From the NCBI GenBank assembly GCA_020848095.1, contig JADLAT010000008.1, positions 81,825 to 145,824 on the forward strand: a stretch of DNA of 64,000 nucleotides. The letters are read 5' to 3'. Numbering within the stretch: the stretch's first letter is position 1; the number at the start of each line of letters is the position of its first letter. A program made the position numbers and the translations under genes. Positions 54,726 to 64,000 of the stretch are shown here, in pieces. The notes under the pieces are model-generated. The model did no database searches and was not told the origin of the DNA. It worked only from the letters and a program-made list of their open reading frames with translations. Origin of the DNA: Alphaproteobacteria bacterium. Lineage in GTDB: Bacteria > Pseudomonadota > Alphaproteobacteria > Micavibrionales > Micavibrionaceae.

Positions 54726-56702
54726 TTAAAAGGGCGGCTGGGCTTGAGCGATCAGAGCCGCCAGGGCCTCATCCAAAGGCTCGACATCTTGCGCCTGAGA
54801 ACCCAAACGGCGGATAGCGACCGTTTGTTCCTCGGCCTCGCGCGCGCCCACAACAAAGAGATTCGGCACCTTCGCCAGGGAATGCTCCCGCACCGTGTAA
54901 TTGATCTTCTCGTTGCGAACATCCAAAGCGGCCCGAATGCCCGCGGCCTTAAGCGCGTTGTAAATCTGCTCGGCATATTCATCGGCGCTCCCGGTAATCG
55001 TCGCCACGACCACCTGAACGGGCGCCAGCCACAGCGGCAGTTTCCCGGCATAATTCTCTATCAGAATGCCGATAAAACGCTCCAGCGTGCCCAAAACGGC
55101 CCTGTGAAGCATCACAGGCCTGTGGCGCGCGCCATCTTCCCCGATATAGCTGGCATCAAGCCGCTCCGGCAGCACAAAATCCAGCTGCAACGTCCCGCAT
55201 TGCCAGCTCCGGCCAATCGCATCGCGTAAATGATATTCAACCTTCGGCCCGTAAAACGCGCCCTCGCCTTCTTCTTCCGTGAACGCCAGACCTGCCTGCG
55301 TCAGGGCCTGCCTCAAACCATCCTCGGCCTTGTCCCATGTTTCATCAGAACCGGCCCTGTTTTCAGGGCGGAGCGCCAGAACCACGCGCACATCTTCAAA
55401 CCCCAGATCCTTATAAACGGCCTTCACCAGATCGCAAAACGCCACCGATTCTGACGTAATCTGATCCTCGGTACAGAAAATATGCGCATCATCCTGCGTC
55501 ATCTGCCGCACGCGCATCAACCCATGCAACGCGCCATGCGCCTCGTTCCGGTGACAGCATCCAAACTCGGCCATCCGAATCGGCAAATCACGGTAGGATT
55601 TCAAACCCTGCTTGAAAATCTGCACATGCGCCGGGCAATTCATCGGTTTAAGCGCCATAAATCTGGTGGGCTCTTCCTTGAAAACCTTGCCGCCCTCTTC
55701 GGTATTGGGCACAACATCGGGCACAACAAACATATTCTCGCGGTATTTACCCCAATGCCCCGAAGCCTCCCAGAGCTTATTATCCAGCAATTGCGGCGTT
55801 TTAACTTCGCGGTAATCGGTCGCGCTCAAACGGCGGCGGATATAGGCCTCAAGCTGGTTATAAATCACAAACCCGTTCGGGTGCCAAAATACGGAACCTT
55901 GCGCTTCTTCCTGAAGATGAAACAGCGCCATTTCCTTACCCAGCTTACGGTGATCGCGTTTTTCCGCTTCCTCCAGCTGAGTCAGATACGCCTGCAATTC
56001 CTTATCATTGCGCCATGCGGTGCCGTAAATCCGGGTCAGCATCGCCTTATTGGAATCGCCGCGCCAATACGCACCGGCCACCTTCATCAACTTAAAGGCA
56101 TTCCCGACATGCTTCGTGGTCGGCATATGCGGCCCCCGGCATAAATCCAGCCAAGCCCCCTGCCGGTAAATCTTGATGGATTCCGTTCCGGGCAAATTCT
56201 CGATCAGCTCGGCCTTATAGGCCTCCCCCTTATCCCGGAAAAATTTAATCGCCTCCGTCCGGTCCCAGACTTCGCGCTCAAACGCCGCGCCGCGCTCAAC
56301 AATCTTGCGCATTTCCGCCTCGATCGCGGCAAAATCCTCCGTCGAAAACGGCTCATTACGGGCAAAATCGTAATAAAATCCATTTTCAATGGTCGGCCCG
56401 ATAGTGACCTGCGTGCCCGGAAACAATGTCTGCACCGCCTCGGCCAGAACATGCGCACAATCATGGCGGATCATCTCCAGCCCCTCATCGCTTTCACGCT
56501 TGACCAGAACAATCGCGGCATCCCCCTCAATCGGCAGGGATAAATCGCTCGGCTCTCCATTGATATGAATCCCGACAACGGCCTTGGCCAGACCGGGGGA
56601 AATGCTCTGGGCAATCTCCATCCCCGTTACGCCGGGCGCGTAACGACGCACCGCGCCATCGGGAAGGGTAATTGCAATCTCTTTAACGGCTGTCTGTTCC
56701 AT
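54726..56702 (-). CDS. thrS: Threonyl-tRNA synthetase
   Basis: 658 residues, full length. The TGS domain (about 8-68) and editing domain with the [10 protein letters not shown] and [19 protein letters not shown] segments precede the class II core. The zinc Cys lies in [13 protein letters not shown], motif 2 in [20 protein letters not shown], and motif 3 near [11 protein letters not shown]. The anticodon-binding domain ends the protein. It charges tRNA-Thr; a tRNA-Thr gene lies in the same window. Its start is 12 bp after the HlyD-family stop; infC follows after 117 bp. Confidence 0.97.
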   Translation of the reverse strand: MEQTAVKEIAITLPDGAVRRYAPGVTGMEIAQSISPGLAKAVVGIHINGEPSDLSLPIEGDAAIVLVKRESDEGLEMIRHDCAHVLAEAVQTLFPGTQVTIGPTIENGFYYDFARNEPFSTEDFAAIEAEMRKIVERGAAFEREVWDRTEAIKFFRDKGEAYKAELIENLPGTESIKIYRQGAWLDLCRGPHMPTTKHVGNAFKLMKVAGAYWRGDSNKAMLTRIYGTAWRNDKELQAYLTQLEEAEKRDHRKLGKEMALFHLQEEAQGSVFWHPNGFVIYNQLEAYIRRRLSATDYREVKTPQLLDNKLWEASGHWGKYRENMFVVPDVVPNTEEGGKVFKEEPTRFMALKPMNCPAHVQIFKQGLKSYRDLPIRMAEFGCCHRNEAHGALHGLMRVRQMTQDDAHIFCTEDQITSESVAFCDLVKAVYKDLGFEDVRVVLALRPENRAGSDETWDKAEDGLRQALTQAGLAFTEEEGEGAFYGPKVEYHLRDAIGRSWQCGTLQLDFVLPERLDASYIGEDGARHRPVMLHRAVLGTLERFIGILIENYAGKLPLWLAPVQVVVATITGSADEYAEQIYNALKAAGIRAALDVRNEKINYTVREHSLAKVPNLFVVGAREAEEQTVAIRRLGSQAQDVEPLDEALAALIAQAQPPF

Positions 56703-56714
56703 AACCTAGGGAAT

Positions 56715-58190
56715 CTAACGCTCACTCATGGCGTTATCAAGCGTTTTAATAAACGGCTTGAGCAGATAATGCATCACCGTTTTCTTACCGGTTAAAATAT
56801 CCACGCTGGCCACCATACCGATGGTAATCGGCAGAACCTCGTTCTTTCTTTTCAACTCACTCTCATAGGTGCGCAAACGAACGCGATAATAGCTGTTCTT
56901 TTTCTCATCCTCAATCGTATCGGCGGAGATATCCATGACCTCCCCTTCCAGACCGCCATAGATGGAATAATCATAGGCCGTAATTTTCACCATCGCCTTT
57001 TGGCCGGGATAGATAAACGCCCGGTCAGAGGGCTTAATACGCGCCTCGACAATCAACTGGTCGTCCTTGGGGACAATCCGGATCAAATCCTCACCAGGGC
57101 GCACAACGCCGCCAACCGTATTCACCGTGATATCCTGTATCGTGCCGTTCACGGGCGAGCGCAGCTCCATACGCCCGCGCCGCTCTTTCAGCGCCGTCAA
57201 CCGCTCCCGGATCTCGTTACGTTCATTGATCTTGGCCGAAAGCTCGGCCTGCGCCTGCGCCTTGGCGTTGGATTTTATTTCATCAATCCGCGCCCGTGCC
57301 TCATTAATGGACGATTGTATACGCGGCAGGCTGGATAAATAACCGTTCAGCTCTCCTGTTTTTTCCTGAATCCCGCGCTCCAGCTGTAATAATTCCAGCT
57401 TGGGCGCCGCGCCGCTATTCACCAATGGCCGAATCATCTCCATTTCCTGACGCTGCAAGCCAATCACCCGGCGCGTATCCACAATCCGCGTATTAATCTC
57501 CCGCTCTTCCTGCTGCCGCTGGTGCATCTGCTGCTCCATGACATTAACCTGCCCTTGAATCTGGGTCTGATTGGCCCGAAAGGCATTCAGCTCCTCCGTC
57601 ACGCTTTGCGGCGCATCTTTCATAATCTCCGGCGGAAAATCAATCGTACCTTTGCCGTCCGCTTCGGCCTGCAAACGAATAATGGCCGCATTCAGGCCCG
57701 AAAACCGCGCCCGGTTCGCGCCCAGATCCGATTGCGCCTCAATGGCGTTCAGCCGCACCAGAACCTGCCCGGCGGCCACCTCATCGCCTTCGCGCACCAA
57801 AAATTCTTCAACAATCCCGGCCTCCAGCATCTGCAGGGCCTGCGTCTCGCTGGAGGGAATAATCTTGCCCTCACCACGCGTAACCTCGTCCAGCTGCGCA
57901 AAATTCGCCCACACAACAAAAATCACAAAAAATGAAACAATCGCAATCAACAATAAATGCTTGGAAAGTGCCAGATCATCATCCGTATCAAACACCGCCA
58001 GCGCATGCGCCTGTAACTTCTGCGCCTTTTCCTTGGCCCAGTTTTTACGAATTTCCGTCCATTCCGCCGTGTTGTTAATACTGCCGCCGTCCTTGTCCTT
58101 GGGGCCGGCGCCCTTCTGGCCTGCGGCGGCCTTAAGATTAAGACCGGGCTTTTTCCCCAGCGCTGGCTTGTCTTGTGCGGATTTGTTCAT
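56715..58190 (-). CDS. HlyD-family type I secretion membrane fusion protein
   Basis: 491 residues from the ATG at 58190 with AGGGG 6 nt upstream. A polar cytosolic N-terminus with Lys/Gly-rich sequence precedes one membrane helix (LLLIAIVSFFVIFVVWANF). The periplasmic part begins DEVTRGEGKIIPSSETQALQ with a lipoyl half (VREGDEVAAGQVLVRLN). A long coiled coil (about 160-330) follows, then the second lipoyl half, LRSPVNGTIQDITVNTVGGV. The C-terminal YYRVRLRTYESELKRK is typical. It bridges the ABC transporter (encoded 10 bp upstream) and the TolC-like protein. LapC is the closest functional comparison. Confidence 0.93.
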   Translation of the reverse strand: MNKSAQDKPALGKKPGLNLKAAAGQKGAGPKDKDGGSINNTAEWTEIRKNWAKEKAQKLQAHALAVFDTDDDLALSKHLLLIAIVSFFVIFVVWANFAQLDEVTRGEGKIIPSSETQALQMLEAGIVEEFLVREGDEVAAGQVLVRLNAIEAQSDLGANRARFSGLNAAIIRLQAEADGKGTIDFPPEIMKDAPQSVTEELNAFRANQTQIQGQVNVMEQQMHQRQQEEREINTRIVDTRRVIGLQRQEMEMIRPLVNSGAAPKLELLQLERGIQEKTGELNGYLSSLPRIQSSINEARARIDEIKSNAKAQAQAELSAKINERNEIRERLTALKERRGRMELRSPVNGTIQDITVNTVGGVVRPGEDLIRIVPKDDQLIVEARIKPSDRAFIYPGQKAMVKITAYDYSIYGGLEGEVMDISADTIEDEKKNSYYRVRLRTYESELKRKNEVLPITIGMVASVDILTGKKTVMHYLLKPFIKTLDNAMSER

Positions 58191-58200
58191 GGCCGCCCCT

Positions 58201-60504
58201 CTATACGTCTGTTTCTTCAGCAGCAGTGCCATACTGGCGCGCCTGCAACTTACGGATGACCTCATCCTTCGGCCCATAAGCCACCAGACGCCCGCGATCA
58301 ATCAAAATCAACTTCTCGACCAAAGAGAGCATCGCGCCCTTATGCGTAATCAAAATGGTGGTTTTGTTGTGGCATAAATCCAATAAACGCTTTTTAAGGC
58401 GGTTCTCCGAAGCCGGGTCCATAGAGGCCGTCGGCTCGTCCAGAATCAAGATCGGCGGATCATAGAGCAAGGCCCGCGCAATCGCCACGGCCTGCCGCTG
58501 GCCGCCGGATAGCGCCTCACCGCGCTCACCAACCTGCGTGTCCAGCCCGGCTGCCGAATCGCGGAGAAACTCCGTCACACCCGACATTTCCGCCGCCCGC
58601 AAAACGGCGCGGTCCGGCGCGGTTTCATGCCCCATCGTGATATTTTGCCGCACAGAGCCGAAAAACAATTGCGGCGATTGCTGTACTGCGCCCACATTAC
58701 GGCGCAAATCACCGGGATCAATCTGGCGCACATCGGTCCCGTCAATCTGGACTGAACCGTTAGAGGGCTGATAAAGGTTAATCAACAACCGCTCAATCGT
58801 GGTTTTCCCCGAACCCACCGCGCCGATAATCCCGACGCGCTCCCCCGGCTCAATAGAAAAATTCAAATGGTTAAGCGCGGGCGTGGTCTGGTCCGGGTAA
58901 TGAAAAACCACATCGCGAAACTCAACCAGACCGCGCACATGGGGCATCGTAATGAAATGCGTACCCTTCGGGCGCTCCACCGGCTTTTTCATCAAAACAT
59001 CAAGCTGGTCCAGCGCCTCTTTGGACTGGCTGAAACGCGTCATCAGCCCGGCAACCTGCGCCAAAGGCCCCATCGCCCGGCCTGAAAGAATAACCGAGGC
59101 AATCAATCCCCCTTGCGTCAATTGCCCGTCTGCAATCAAATAAACGCCAACAATCACAATAACGGCGCTCACCCCCTGCTGCACGAACAAGGCCCAGTTC
59201 TGCGCGAAGGATGAAATCTGGCGCGTCTGCACGGCTGTGCGCGAAGCTTTCTCGGTCAGCTCCTCCCAATTGCGCTGCGTGTGCCCTTCGGCGGCCTGCA
59301 CCTTAATCGTCTCCAGCCCGATAATCGTCTCAAACAACAGGGCATTTTTAAGCGCGCTCTCATGCAGAGATTTCTTAATCACCTTGGACAGCGGCTTTTG
59401 CAGAAAAATCCCCATCCCGACAATCAGCGGTATAGCCGCCAGCGGCACAAACGCCACCGGCCCGGCAATAATGGCGATAAATAAAATATACAAAAGCACA
59501 AACGGCAGATCGAGCAGCGCCACCATCGTCGCAGAGGTGAAAAAATCACGCAACGTCTCAAATTCTTTCATATTGGCGGCCAAAACCCCGGCGCTGGGCG
59601 GGCGGGCCTGCATCGTCATGCCCATAATCTGCTCAAAAAGCTGCCCCGAAATGGAAATATCGGCCTTACGCCCGGCATGATCTAAAAACTGCGCCCGTAA
59701 ATTCCGCAGCATAAAATCAAAGAAATAGACAATCATAATCCCAAAGGCCAGAACCCAGAGCGTCTCAAACGCCTTATTGGGCACCACCCGGTCGTAAACC
59801 GTCATAATATAAAGCGATCCGGCAATACCGAACATATTGATCACAACGGCGGCCACGGCCACCTCGCTATAAAGCGTTTTATTTTTCCAAAACGCCGACC
59901 AGAACCAGCTCCGCCCCGTATCAATCTCTGCCGGGCCTGCTCGGTCATCGGTGCGCGCCACTGGCCGCGCAAAAAAGGAATACCCGATATAAAGCGGCGC
60001 AAGCTCCGTCAGCGTCAGACTTTTGCGCTCATCGGGTGCTTCGGGAAATTGAACGACAAAAACCGTCTCCGGATGAATTTCAACATCACCCAATTGCCCG
60101 CCCGGCCCCTTAACCTTTTTCGGCGGGTGCTTATCCGGATGGCGCACTTCGTACAAAATGCACGCCTGCCCGTGTTCGAGCGCCATAATACAGGGCAAAT
60201 TGGGCGCAATCGCCAGCGATTCCAAACTCCGATCCGCCAGCTTCGCATGCATATCGGCCCGCTCGGCGGCACGAATAAACAGGCTCGGCGTCAGGCCTTT
60301 TTTAGGGATAGGCAAACCCGCAATCAAGGCCGCATTGCTGGTGCGGCGCCCGTAATACCCGGCCAAAATACGCAGACAATCAATCAACGGCATGTGAATG
60401 GCGATCCGATCCGCCTGCAACGGCCAGCCATCAACATCTTCAAGCGGCACGGCAGACGGCGCGACCTGTTCTCCGGAATCTGCGGAATTTGAAGAATCGG
60501 CCAT
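58201..60504 (-). CDS. Type I secretion ABC transporter/ATPase (LapB-like)
   Basis: 767 residues from the ATG at 60504; a GTG at 60555 is an alternative without a ribosome-binding site. An N-terminal C39-like domain (about 30-160) has the fold but no catalytic Cys-His pair, as in LapB/HlyB-type exporters, where it binds substrate. Membrane helices span about 210-450. The nucleotide-binding domain shows Walker A GAVGSGKTTIERLL, signature LSGGQRQAVAIARAL and Walker B ILILDEPTASMD, with a His switch in TTILITHKGA. It exports RTX proteins in one step from the cytosol to the outside. The neighbouring adhesin gene is the likely cargo. Confidence 0.93.
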   Translation of the reverse strand: MADSSNSADSGEQVAPSAVPLEDVDGWPLQADRIAIHMPLIDCLRILAGYYGRRTSNAALIAGLPIPKKGLTPSLFIRAAERADMHAKLADRSLESLAIAPNLPCIMALEHGQACILYEVRHPDKHPPKKVKGPGGQLGDVEIHPETVFVVQFPEAPDERKSLTLTELAPLYIGYSFFARPVARTDDRAGPAEIDTGRSWFWSAFWKNKTLYSEVAVAAVVINMFGIAGSLYIMTVYDRVVPNKAFETLWVLAFGIMIVYFFDFMLRNLRAQFLDHAGRKADISISGQLFEQIMGMTMQARPPSAGVLAANMKEFETLRDFFTSATMVALLDLPFVLLYILFIAIIAGPVAFVPLAAIPLIVGMGIFLQKPLSKVIKKSLHESALKNALLFETIIGLETIKVQAAEGHTQRNWEELTEKASRTAVQTRQISSFAQNWALFVQQGVSAVIVIVGVYLIADGQLTQGGLIASVILSGRAMGPLAQVAGLMTRFSQSKEALDQLDVLMKKPVERPKGTHFITMPHVRGLVEFRDVVFHYPDQTTPALNHLNFSIEPGERVGIIGAVGSGKTTIERLLINLYQPSNGSVQIDGTDVRQIDPGDLRRNVGAVQQSPQLFFGSVRQNITMGHETAPDRAVLRAAEMSGVTEFLRDSAAGLDTQVGERGEALSGGQRQAVAIARALLYDPPILILDEPTASMDPASENRLKKRLLDLCHNKTTILITHKGAMLSLVEKLILIDRGRLVAYGPKDEVIRKLQARQYGTAAEETDV

Positions 60505-60758
60505 GCCGAAATCTTCTTCTATTTCCGAATTTGGTGGATTATCTTTTCTGGTCACTGCGGGAAAGGCCCCCAGCCTTTGGATAAAGCGTTAAAATTAAGC
60601 CCGGACGGGCAAAGCGGGAAAGAATTTCCCTGAAAGCAGTAAAAAACCTTCTAAATCGCCCCCGGACATTAAAAATCCTATCGGGGACGAAATCACTTCT
60701 ATTTCTTCAAACAACACGCCTTTGCTGCGGCACCATAAAAAGCCCCGCAGACACTTTT

Positions 60759-62195
60759 TTAACGTGCGTCCATTTTCTTATCCGTTGACCACTGATCCTT
60801 GGCCGCAACCGCGCTCTCACGCGGATATTCCAGACCCATAGCCGGGAACAAGCCACCCTTCAGCGCCACAAGGCGGAAAACGGCAAACATTTCCAGAAAT
60901 TCGGCATTGATCGTATTGGAGCGGGAAACAAACAGCTCATTCTGCGCATCCAGAACGTCCAAAAGCGTACGGCGATCAAGATTAAACTGGTCCTTATACG
61001 CCTTCACAACTTCCGTGTTTGCATCGGCCTGCGCCGCAAACTGGCGGGCGCGCTCTCCGGCGGAAACCATGCTGGCCCAGGTTTTGCGAACGTCGTTCTC
61101 AACCTCGCGCACAACTTTCGCCCGCGCTTCCTTGGCTTGCTGATGGCGGTGAATAAACTCACGGGCGCGGGCTGTATCCGCGCCGCCACGGTAGAGATTC
61201 CAGTTCATGACCATCAAGGCCGAAGCGCTGGTATCCCGGTCATGAACACCGTTCACGTCATAACCCGAACGACCGTTCAACTGCAAATCCACCTGCGGAT
61301 AAAAAGTCGAACGCGTTTTAAGAGATTCGGCATAAGCCACCTCAATATCCGAGGAGAAAATATCCAAAGTCGGGCTATAAGCCAGAACCTTTTCAACCTG
61401 CAAATTCACATCTGCCGCCAATTGGTCAAAGGGCGCGGCGGGCAACTGCAATTGGCCCGGCTCATCACCGACCTTGGCGCGGTACTGCGCCTCGGCCACG
61501 CGCAGGGCCTGACGTGTATTGGACTCTGTCGCTTTTGAAGCGGCCAGACGGGCCTTTGCCTGCTCCAGATCCGCCTGCGTCGAACGACCGCCGCTCACGC
61601 CTTCTTGAATCTGATCCAAAATAGAAATGTGATCTTCAGCATTTTGCTGCGCAATCACCAGCAACTGGCGCTGACGCAACACTTCAAGATAAGCCTCTAC
61701 AACAGACAGGCCAACAAGCTCTGCCGTTTCCCGCACCCGGTTGGCGGAGGAGTTAACACGCGCTTGCTGGCGCGCGACTTCATATTTGGATTCCCAGCCA
61801 TCGAACAACATCTGCGTCAATGTCAAAGACGCTTCCTGCCGCCAAAGGCTTTCCGTGCTGTTACCGGGACCGGCCCGCGTGCCGGGGTCGTTGCTGTATT
61901 CAAAACCCGTATCGGCGCGCATATCAACCGAGGGCAGATACAAAGCGCGCCCCTGCTTTAATTCCTCATCCGTCGCCCGGCGGCTGGCCGCCACAACGCC
62001 ATATTCCGGATTAGTCGAAACGCCCGTCGCAATAGCCTCCTTCAGGGAAATCCCCAGAGCCGGATGCAAGGCCTGTTCCTGAGACCGGGCCTGCTGACCG
62101 GAAACCCCCAAAAGGGCGAGCGTAGAAACGGTAAGGCACAATAAGCGAACATTTTTTCTGGTTGTCACGAGATAAATCCTCTTGTTCAAATACAC
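60759..62195 (-). CDS. TolC-family outer membrane channel (LapE-like)
   Basis: 478 residues. A signal peptide (LCLTVSTLALLGVSGQQARS) is followed by two TolC repeats with long helices. Typical patterns are SLKEAIATGVSTNPEYGVVAASR, LTLTQMLFDGWESKYEVARQ and LDRRTLLDVLDAQNELFVSRS. It is the outer-membrane exit duct of the type I system. It sits between the adhesin gene and the ABC gene, all on the minus strand; a gap of about 250 bp to the ABC gene contains an inverted repeat (CTGCGG/CCGCAG near 60732) just after its stop. Confidence 0.92.
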   Translation of the reverse strand: MYLNKRIYLVTTRKNVRLLCLTVSTLALLGVSGQQARSQEQALHPALGISLKEAIATGVSTNPEYGVVAASRRATDEELKQGRALYLPSVDMRADTGFEYSNDPGTRAGPGNSTESLWRQEASLTLTQMLFDGWESKYEVARQQARVNSSANRVRETAELVGLSVVEAYLEVLRQRQLLVIAQQNAEDHISILDQIQEGVSGGRSTQADLEQAKARLAASKATESNTRQALRVAEAQYRAKVGDEPGQLQLPAAPFDQLAADVNLQVEKVLAYSPTLDIFSSDIEVAYAESLKTRSTFYPQVDLQLNGRSGYDVNGVHDRDTSASALMVMNWNLYRGGADTARAREFIHRHQQAKEARAKVVREVENDVRKTWASMVSAGERARQFAAQADANTEVVKAYKDQFNLDRRTLLDVLDAQNELFVSRSNTINAEFLEMFAVFRLVALKGGLFPAMGLEYPRESAVAAKDQWSTDKKMDAR

Positions 62196-62360
62196 TAAAT
62201 ACTTCTGTAAATTATTTCACAAAAATGCGCCGGGAACTTATCCACATGGCCGCAATCAAAAACAGTTATGCCTTTTTTTAAAGGGAGATGCAAGGCCTTT
62301 GCATAATTTTATGGAACATCCAATAGGGTCAACCCAAATGAATTTTTCCGGCGCACCCAC

Positions 62361-62405
62361 CCATAAAAAATTCAAAGGCGCCCCTCTTTAAAAAGAGAAG
62401 CGCCC
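62361..62405 (-). terminator. Rho-independent terminator of the adhesin gene
   Basis: Just after the adhesin stop, GGCGC (62377-62381) pairs with GCGCC (62400-62404) and CTCTTT (62384-62389) with AAAGAG (62392-62397). On the minus strand the stem is followed by a T-rich tract ending TTTTTT near 62365. Confidence 0.8.
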
Positions 62406-62415
62406 CCGATCAATC

Positions 62416-64000
62416 TTAAACGGTTGTTTGCCCGTTATTAACGGCATGCTCCAGATCCAGCCCGGTCACAGATTCCAATATAGCAATCTGCACGGCGTTG
62501 GCCGCATTCCCTGAGCCGGTTGCATCCACGGAAATCACCGTATTGCCGTTAACCTGCGTGGCAAAAACAAAGTCGTTAATGCTGTCCTGCAAGGCATCAT
62601 ACCCCTGAAGCAACGCGGAAACATCCAGAACATCACCTTCGGAAAGCTTGAAGTCCTTAATCGTATCCACGCCTTGATTAAGCGCCTCAAAAATGAACGT
62701 ATCGCTGCCGCTGCCGCCATACAAAACATCATTGCCCGCGCCGCCGCTGATCCGGTCATCACCTTCCTGGCCAAAGATCACATCATTCCCCGCGCCACCG
62801 TGAATAACATCATCACCGCCCAGACGGCCTTCATTGGCACTGTTTTTCGATTCGCGGCCCAGCTCCTCAGCATGAGTTTTAATATACTCAATCGTATCGC
62901 TGCGCCCCCATCCGGCGGAAGAACCCTGCCCGGCCTCAAGCTTGGCAAACACTTCCCAACCTGCGCCGGGGTCCAGATTGAGACCCTGCGCCTTGGCCAG
63001 TACATCGGTATTAACCGCATCGCCAAAGATGAAATCGGCACCATTACCGCCATTGAGGATATCCGCCCCTACAGCCGTCAGCTTGTTCAGCGGATTTGTA
63101 CCGGCCAGAACCAGATCCAGATCATTAGGATCGTCAATATTAATCCCCACACCATCCGAATCAATGGTATTGATTTGCAGCATCCCTCTATCAATGTTAA
63201 TTCCGACACCGATCACTTCATCGCTGAGCGCTTTTAACATCGCGACCTCGTTCGTGCCATCCACACCGGTAATCTCACCTCTGACCTTGGCGGCATCCCC
63301 GGCCTGCGTGCTGCCGTTAGGGGCAACATACTGATTCGGCTGACCATCAGAGAGGAAATACGTCGTGGTAATAGCATCATTAATCCGCTCACCGCTCTCC
63401 AGCCATTTAATCCCCGCCTGCAAGGCTGATTCATAATTGGTAAGACCATTGCCATCAACCTTGTTCAGCCAGTCAATAGCTTGCGCAAGCTGGGCCTTAT
63501 CCGTGACCATAAAGGTTGCCCCTGCCGAAGCGGTCGTAGAAAACGGCGTAAAGTGAACCTTGATATCGCCATTGGCGTAGTTTCCAAAATCCTTGATCAG
63601 ATTTTCAAGCGCATCCACCAACAGGGAAATTCTTGATTTCGGATCGGACGCACTGCCCATAGAGCCGGATTTATCGATAATAAACAGGACATTGTAATCC
63701 TGTCTCTGATTTTCAACCTTGGAGCCGCCAAAGTCCCCAATCAGAACATCTGAATTGCCCGCGCCGTTGATTTCACCTTTATCGCCGCCAACAACCCAGG
63801 GGGTCTTGGATCCCGGAACGTCGTTAACATTGTCTCCAACGATCAGCTTCACAGGGTCAGCCAATACTTTCAGCTTCAACTCGGCGCTGTCCGTATCGCC
63901 ATCGGCGTCTTTAAGCGTATAGATAAATTTATCAAACACATCCGTAGCGTTACCGCCCTTGGCCGTGTACGTCCATGCCCCGTTCTGCCCGATCTTCAGC
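62416..64000 (-). CDS. RTX adhesin C-terminal part with vWA domain (5' end outside window)
   Basis: 528 residues are visible and the frame continues past the right edge; the GTG at 63939 is internal. The visible N-terminal stretch (WTYTAKGG, then FIYTLKDADGDTDSAELKL) is the end of a Bacterial-Ig or VCBS-like extender repeat. A von Willebrand A domain follows with MIDAS DKSGSMGSASD and FLSDGQPNQ. Then come glycine-rich RTX nonapeptides (GGAGNDVIFGQEGDDRISGG, GNDVLYGGSGSDTFIF) that bind calcium, and a C-terminal secretion-signal module (DTIKDFKLSEGDVLDVSALL). This is the layout of LapA-type giant adhesins exported by type I systems; the exporter genes follow immediately. Confidence 0.93.
   Translation of the reverse strand, partial: LKIGQNGAWTYTAKGGNATDVFDKFIYTLKDADGDTDSAELKLKVLADPVKLIVGDNVNDVPGSKTPWVVGGDKGEINGAGNSDVLIGDFGGSKVENQRQDYNVLFIIDKSGSMGSASDPKSRISLLVDALENLIKDFGNYANGDIKVHFTPFSTTASAGATFMVTDKAQLAQAIDWLNKVDGNGLTNYESALQAGIKWLESGERINDAITTTYFLSDGQPNQYVAPNGSTQAGDAAKVRGEITGVDGTNEVAMLKALSDEVIGVGINIDRGMLQINTIDSDGVGINIDDPNDLDLVLAGTNPLNKLTAVGADILNGGNGADFIFGDAVNTDVLAKAQGLNLDPGAGWEVFAKLEAGQGSSAGWGRSDTIEYIKTHAEELGRESKNSANEGRLGGDDVIHGGAGNDVIFGQEGDDRISGGAGNDVLYGGSGSDTFIFEALNQGVDTIKDFKLSEGDVLDVSALLQGYDALQDSINDFVFATQVNGNTVISVDATGSGNAANAVQIAILESVTGLDLEHAVNNGQTTV

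Noticed and set aside
60660..60690. CCCCG/CGGGG inverted repeat upstream of the ABC transporter gene as a terminator
   Set aside because: The loop is long and no T-run follows on either strand.

Overview
The window comes from an alphaproteobacterial chromosome of moderate GC. The evidence is a DivL-type kinase with tyrosine in place of the phospho-histidine, a 1604-residue NAD-glutamate dehydrogenase, a short PutA, an SDHAF4/DUF1674 protein, a 610-residue ribonucleotide reductase alpha chain ending in ECLACQ, AddAB instead of RecBCD, and the small SRP RNA just upstream of dnaX. The genus cannot be fixed from sequence alone. A Micavibrio-like or other deep alphaproteobacterium would fit the Dot/Icm-type genes. 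Coding density is high, many genes overlap by an ATGA, and no insertion sequence, prophage or CRISPR array is visible.

Layout. 1-9.0 kb: 3' part of divL, a secreted unknown, pyk with a one-domain asparaginase-like gene, a two-gene glycosyltransferase operon on the minus strand, an alpha/beta hydrolase and a periplasmic DsbC/DsbG-like protein. 9.1-15.4 kb: a partial type IVB (Dot/Icm, I-type conjugation) secretion locus. On the plus strand it has an unknown Pro/Ala-tailed cytosolic protein, a lytic transglycosylase, DotD, DotC and DotB. On the minus strand, converging on these, are IcmT and a TcpQ-domain protein. A 24-bp triple repeat and a terminator separate it from nrdA. 15.5-19.7 kb: nrdA behind a tandem pair of NrdR-like boxes, a ZntB/CorA transporter, a YciE-type ferritin-like protein and tRNA-Thr(CGT). 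19.8-26.5 kb: SRP RNA, dnaX-ybaB-xthA, SDHAF4, chorismate mutase-rsmB, ubiA, family-5 uracil-DNA glycosylase. 26.5-38.7 kb: giant GDH, xseA (broken by an in-frame TGA), putA, purD, tadA, an RluB-type pseudouridine synthase. 38.7-45.2 kb: rsmD, a small membrane protein, yceI and a cytochrome b561-YceI fusion, a GST, an epimerase-like protein and a PAS histidine kinase. 45.3-53.5 kb: the minus-strand operon tsaE-murU-addB-addA followed by trxA. 53.6-64 kb: a secreted unknown, infC, thrS, and a complete type I secretion set (HlyD, ABC, TolC) next to the C-terminal part of an RTX/vWA adhesin that is its probable cargo.

How the genes connect. PutA makes glutamate from proline and GDH feeds its carbon to the TCA cycle. 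SDHAF4 supports succinate dehydrogenase. DivL and the second PAS kinase suggest the PleC/DivJ/DivK style of cell-cycle signalling. The two surface systems (a Dot/Icm-like machine and a LapBCE-like exporter with a giant adhesin) point to a cell that contacts other cells or surfaces.

Most notable observations: the compact type IVB locus with its uncharacterised partners, an in-frame TGA in xseA, a Shine-Dalgarno placement in infC that favours an AUC start, NrdR boxes exactly 31 bp apart, and several small genes whose -10 box lies exactly 6 nt before the ATG, suggesting leaderless mRNAs.
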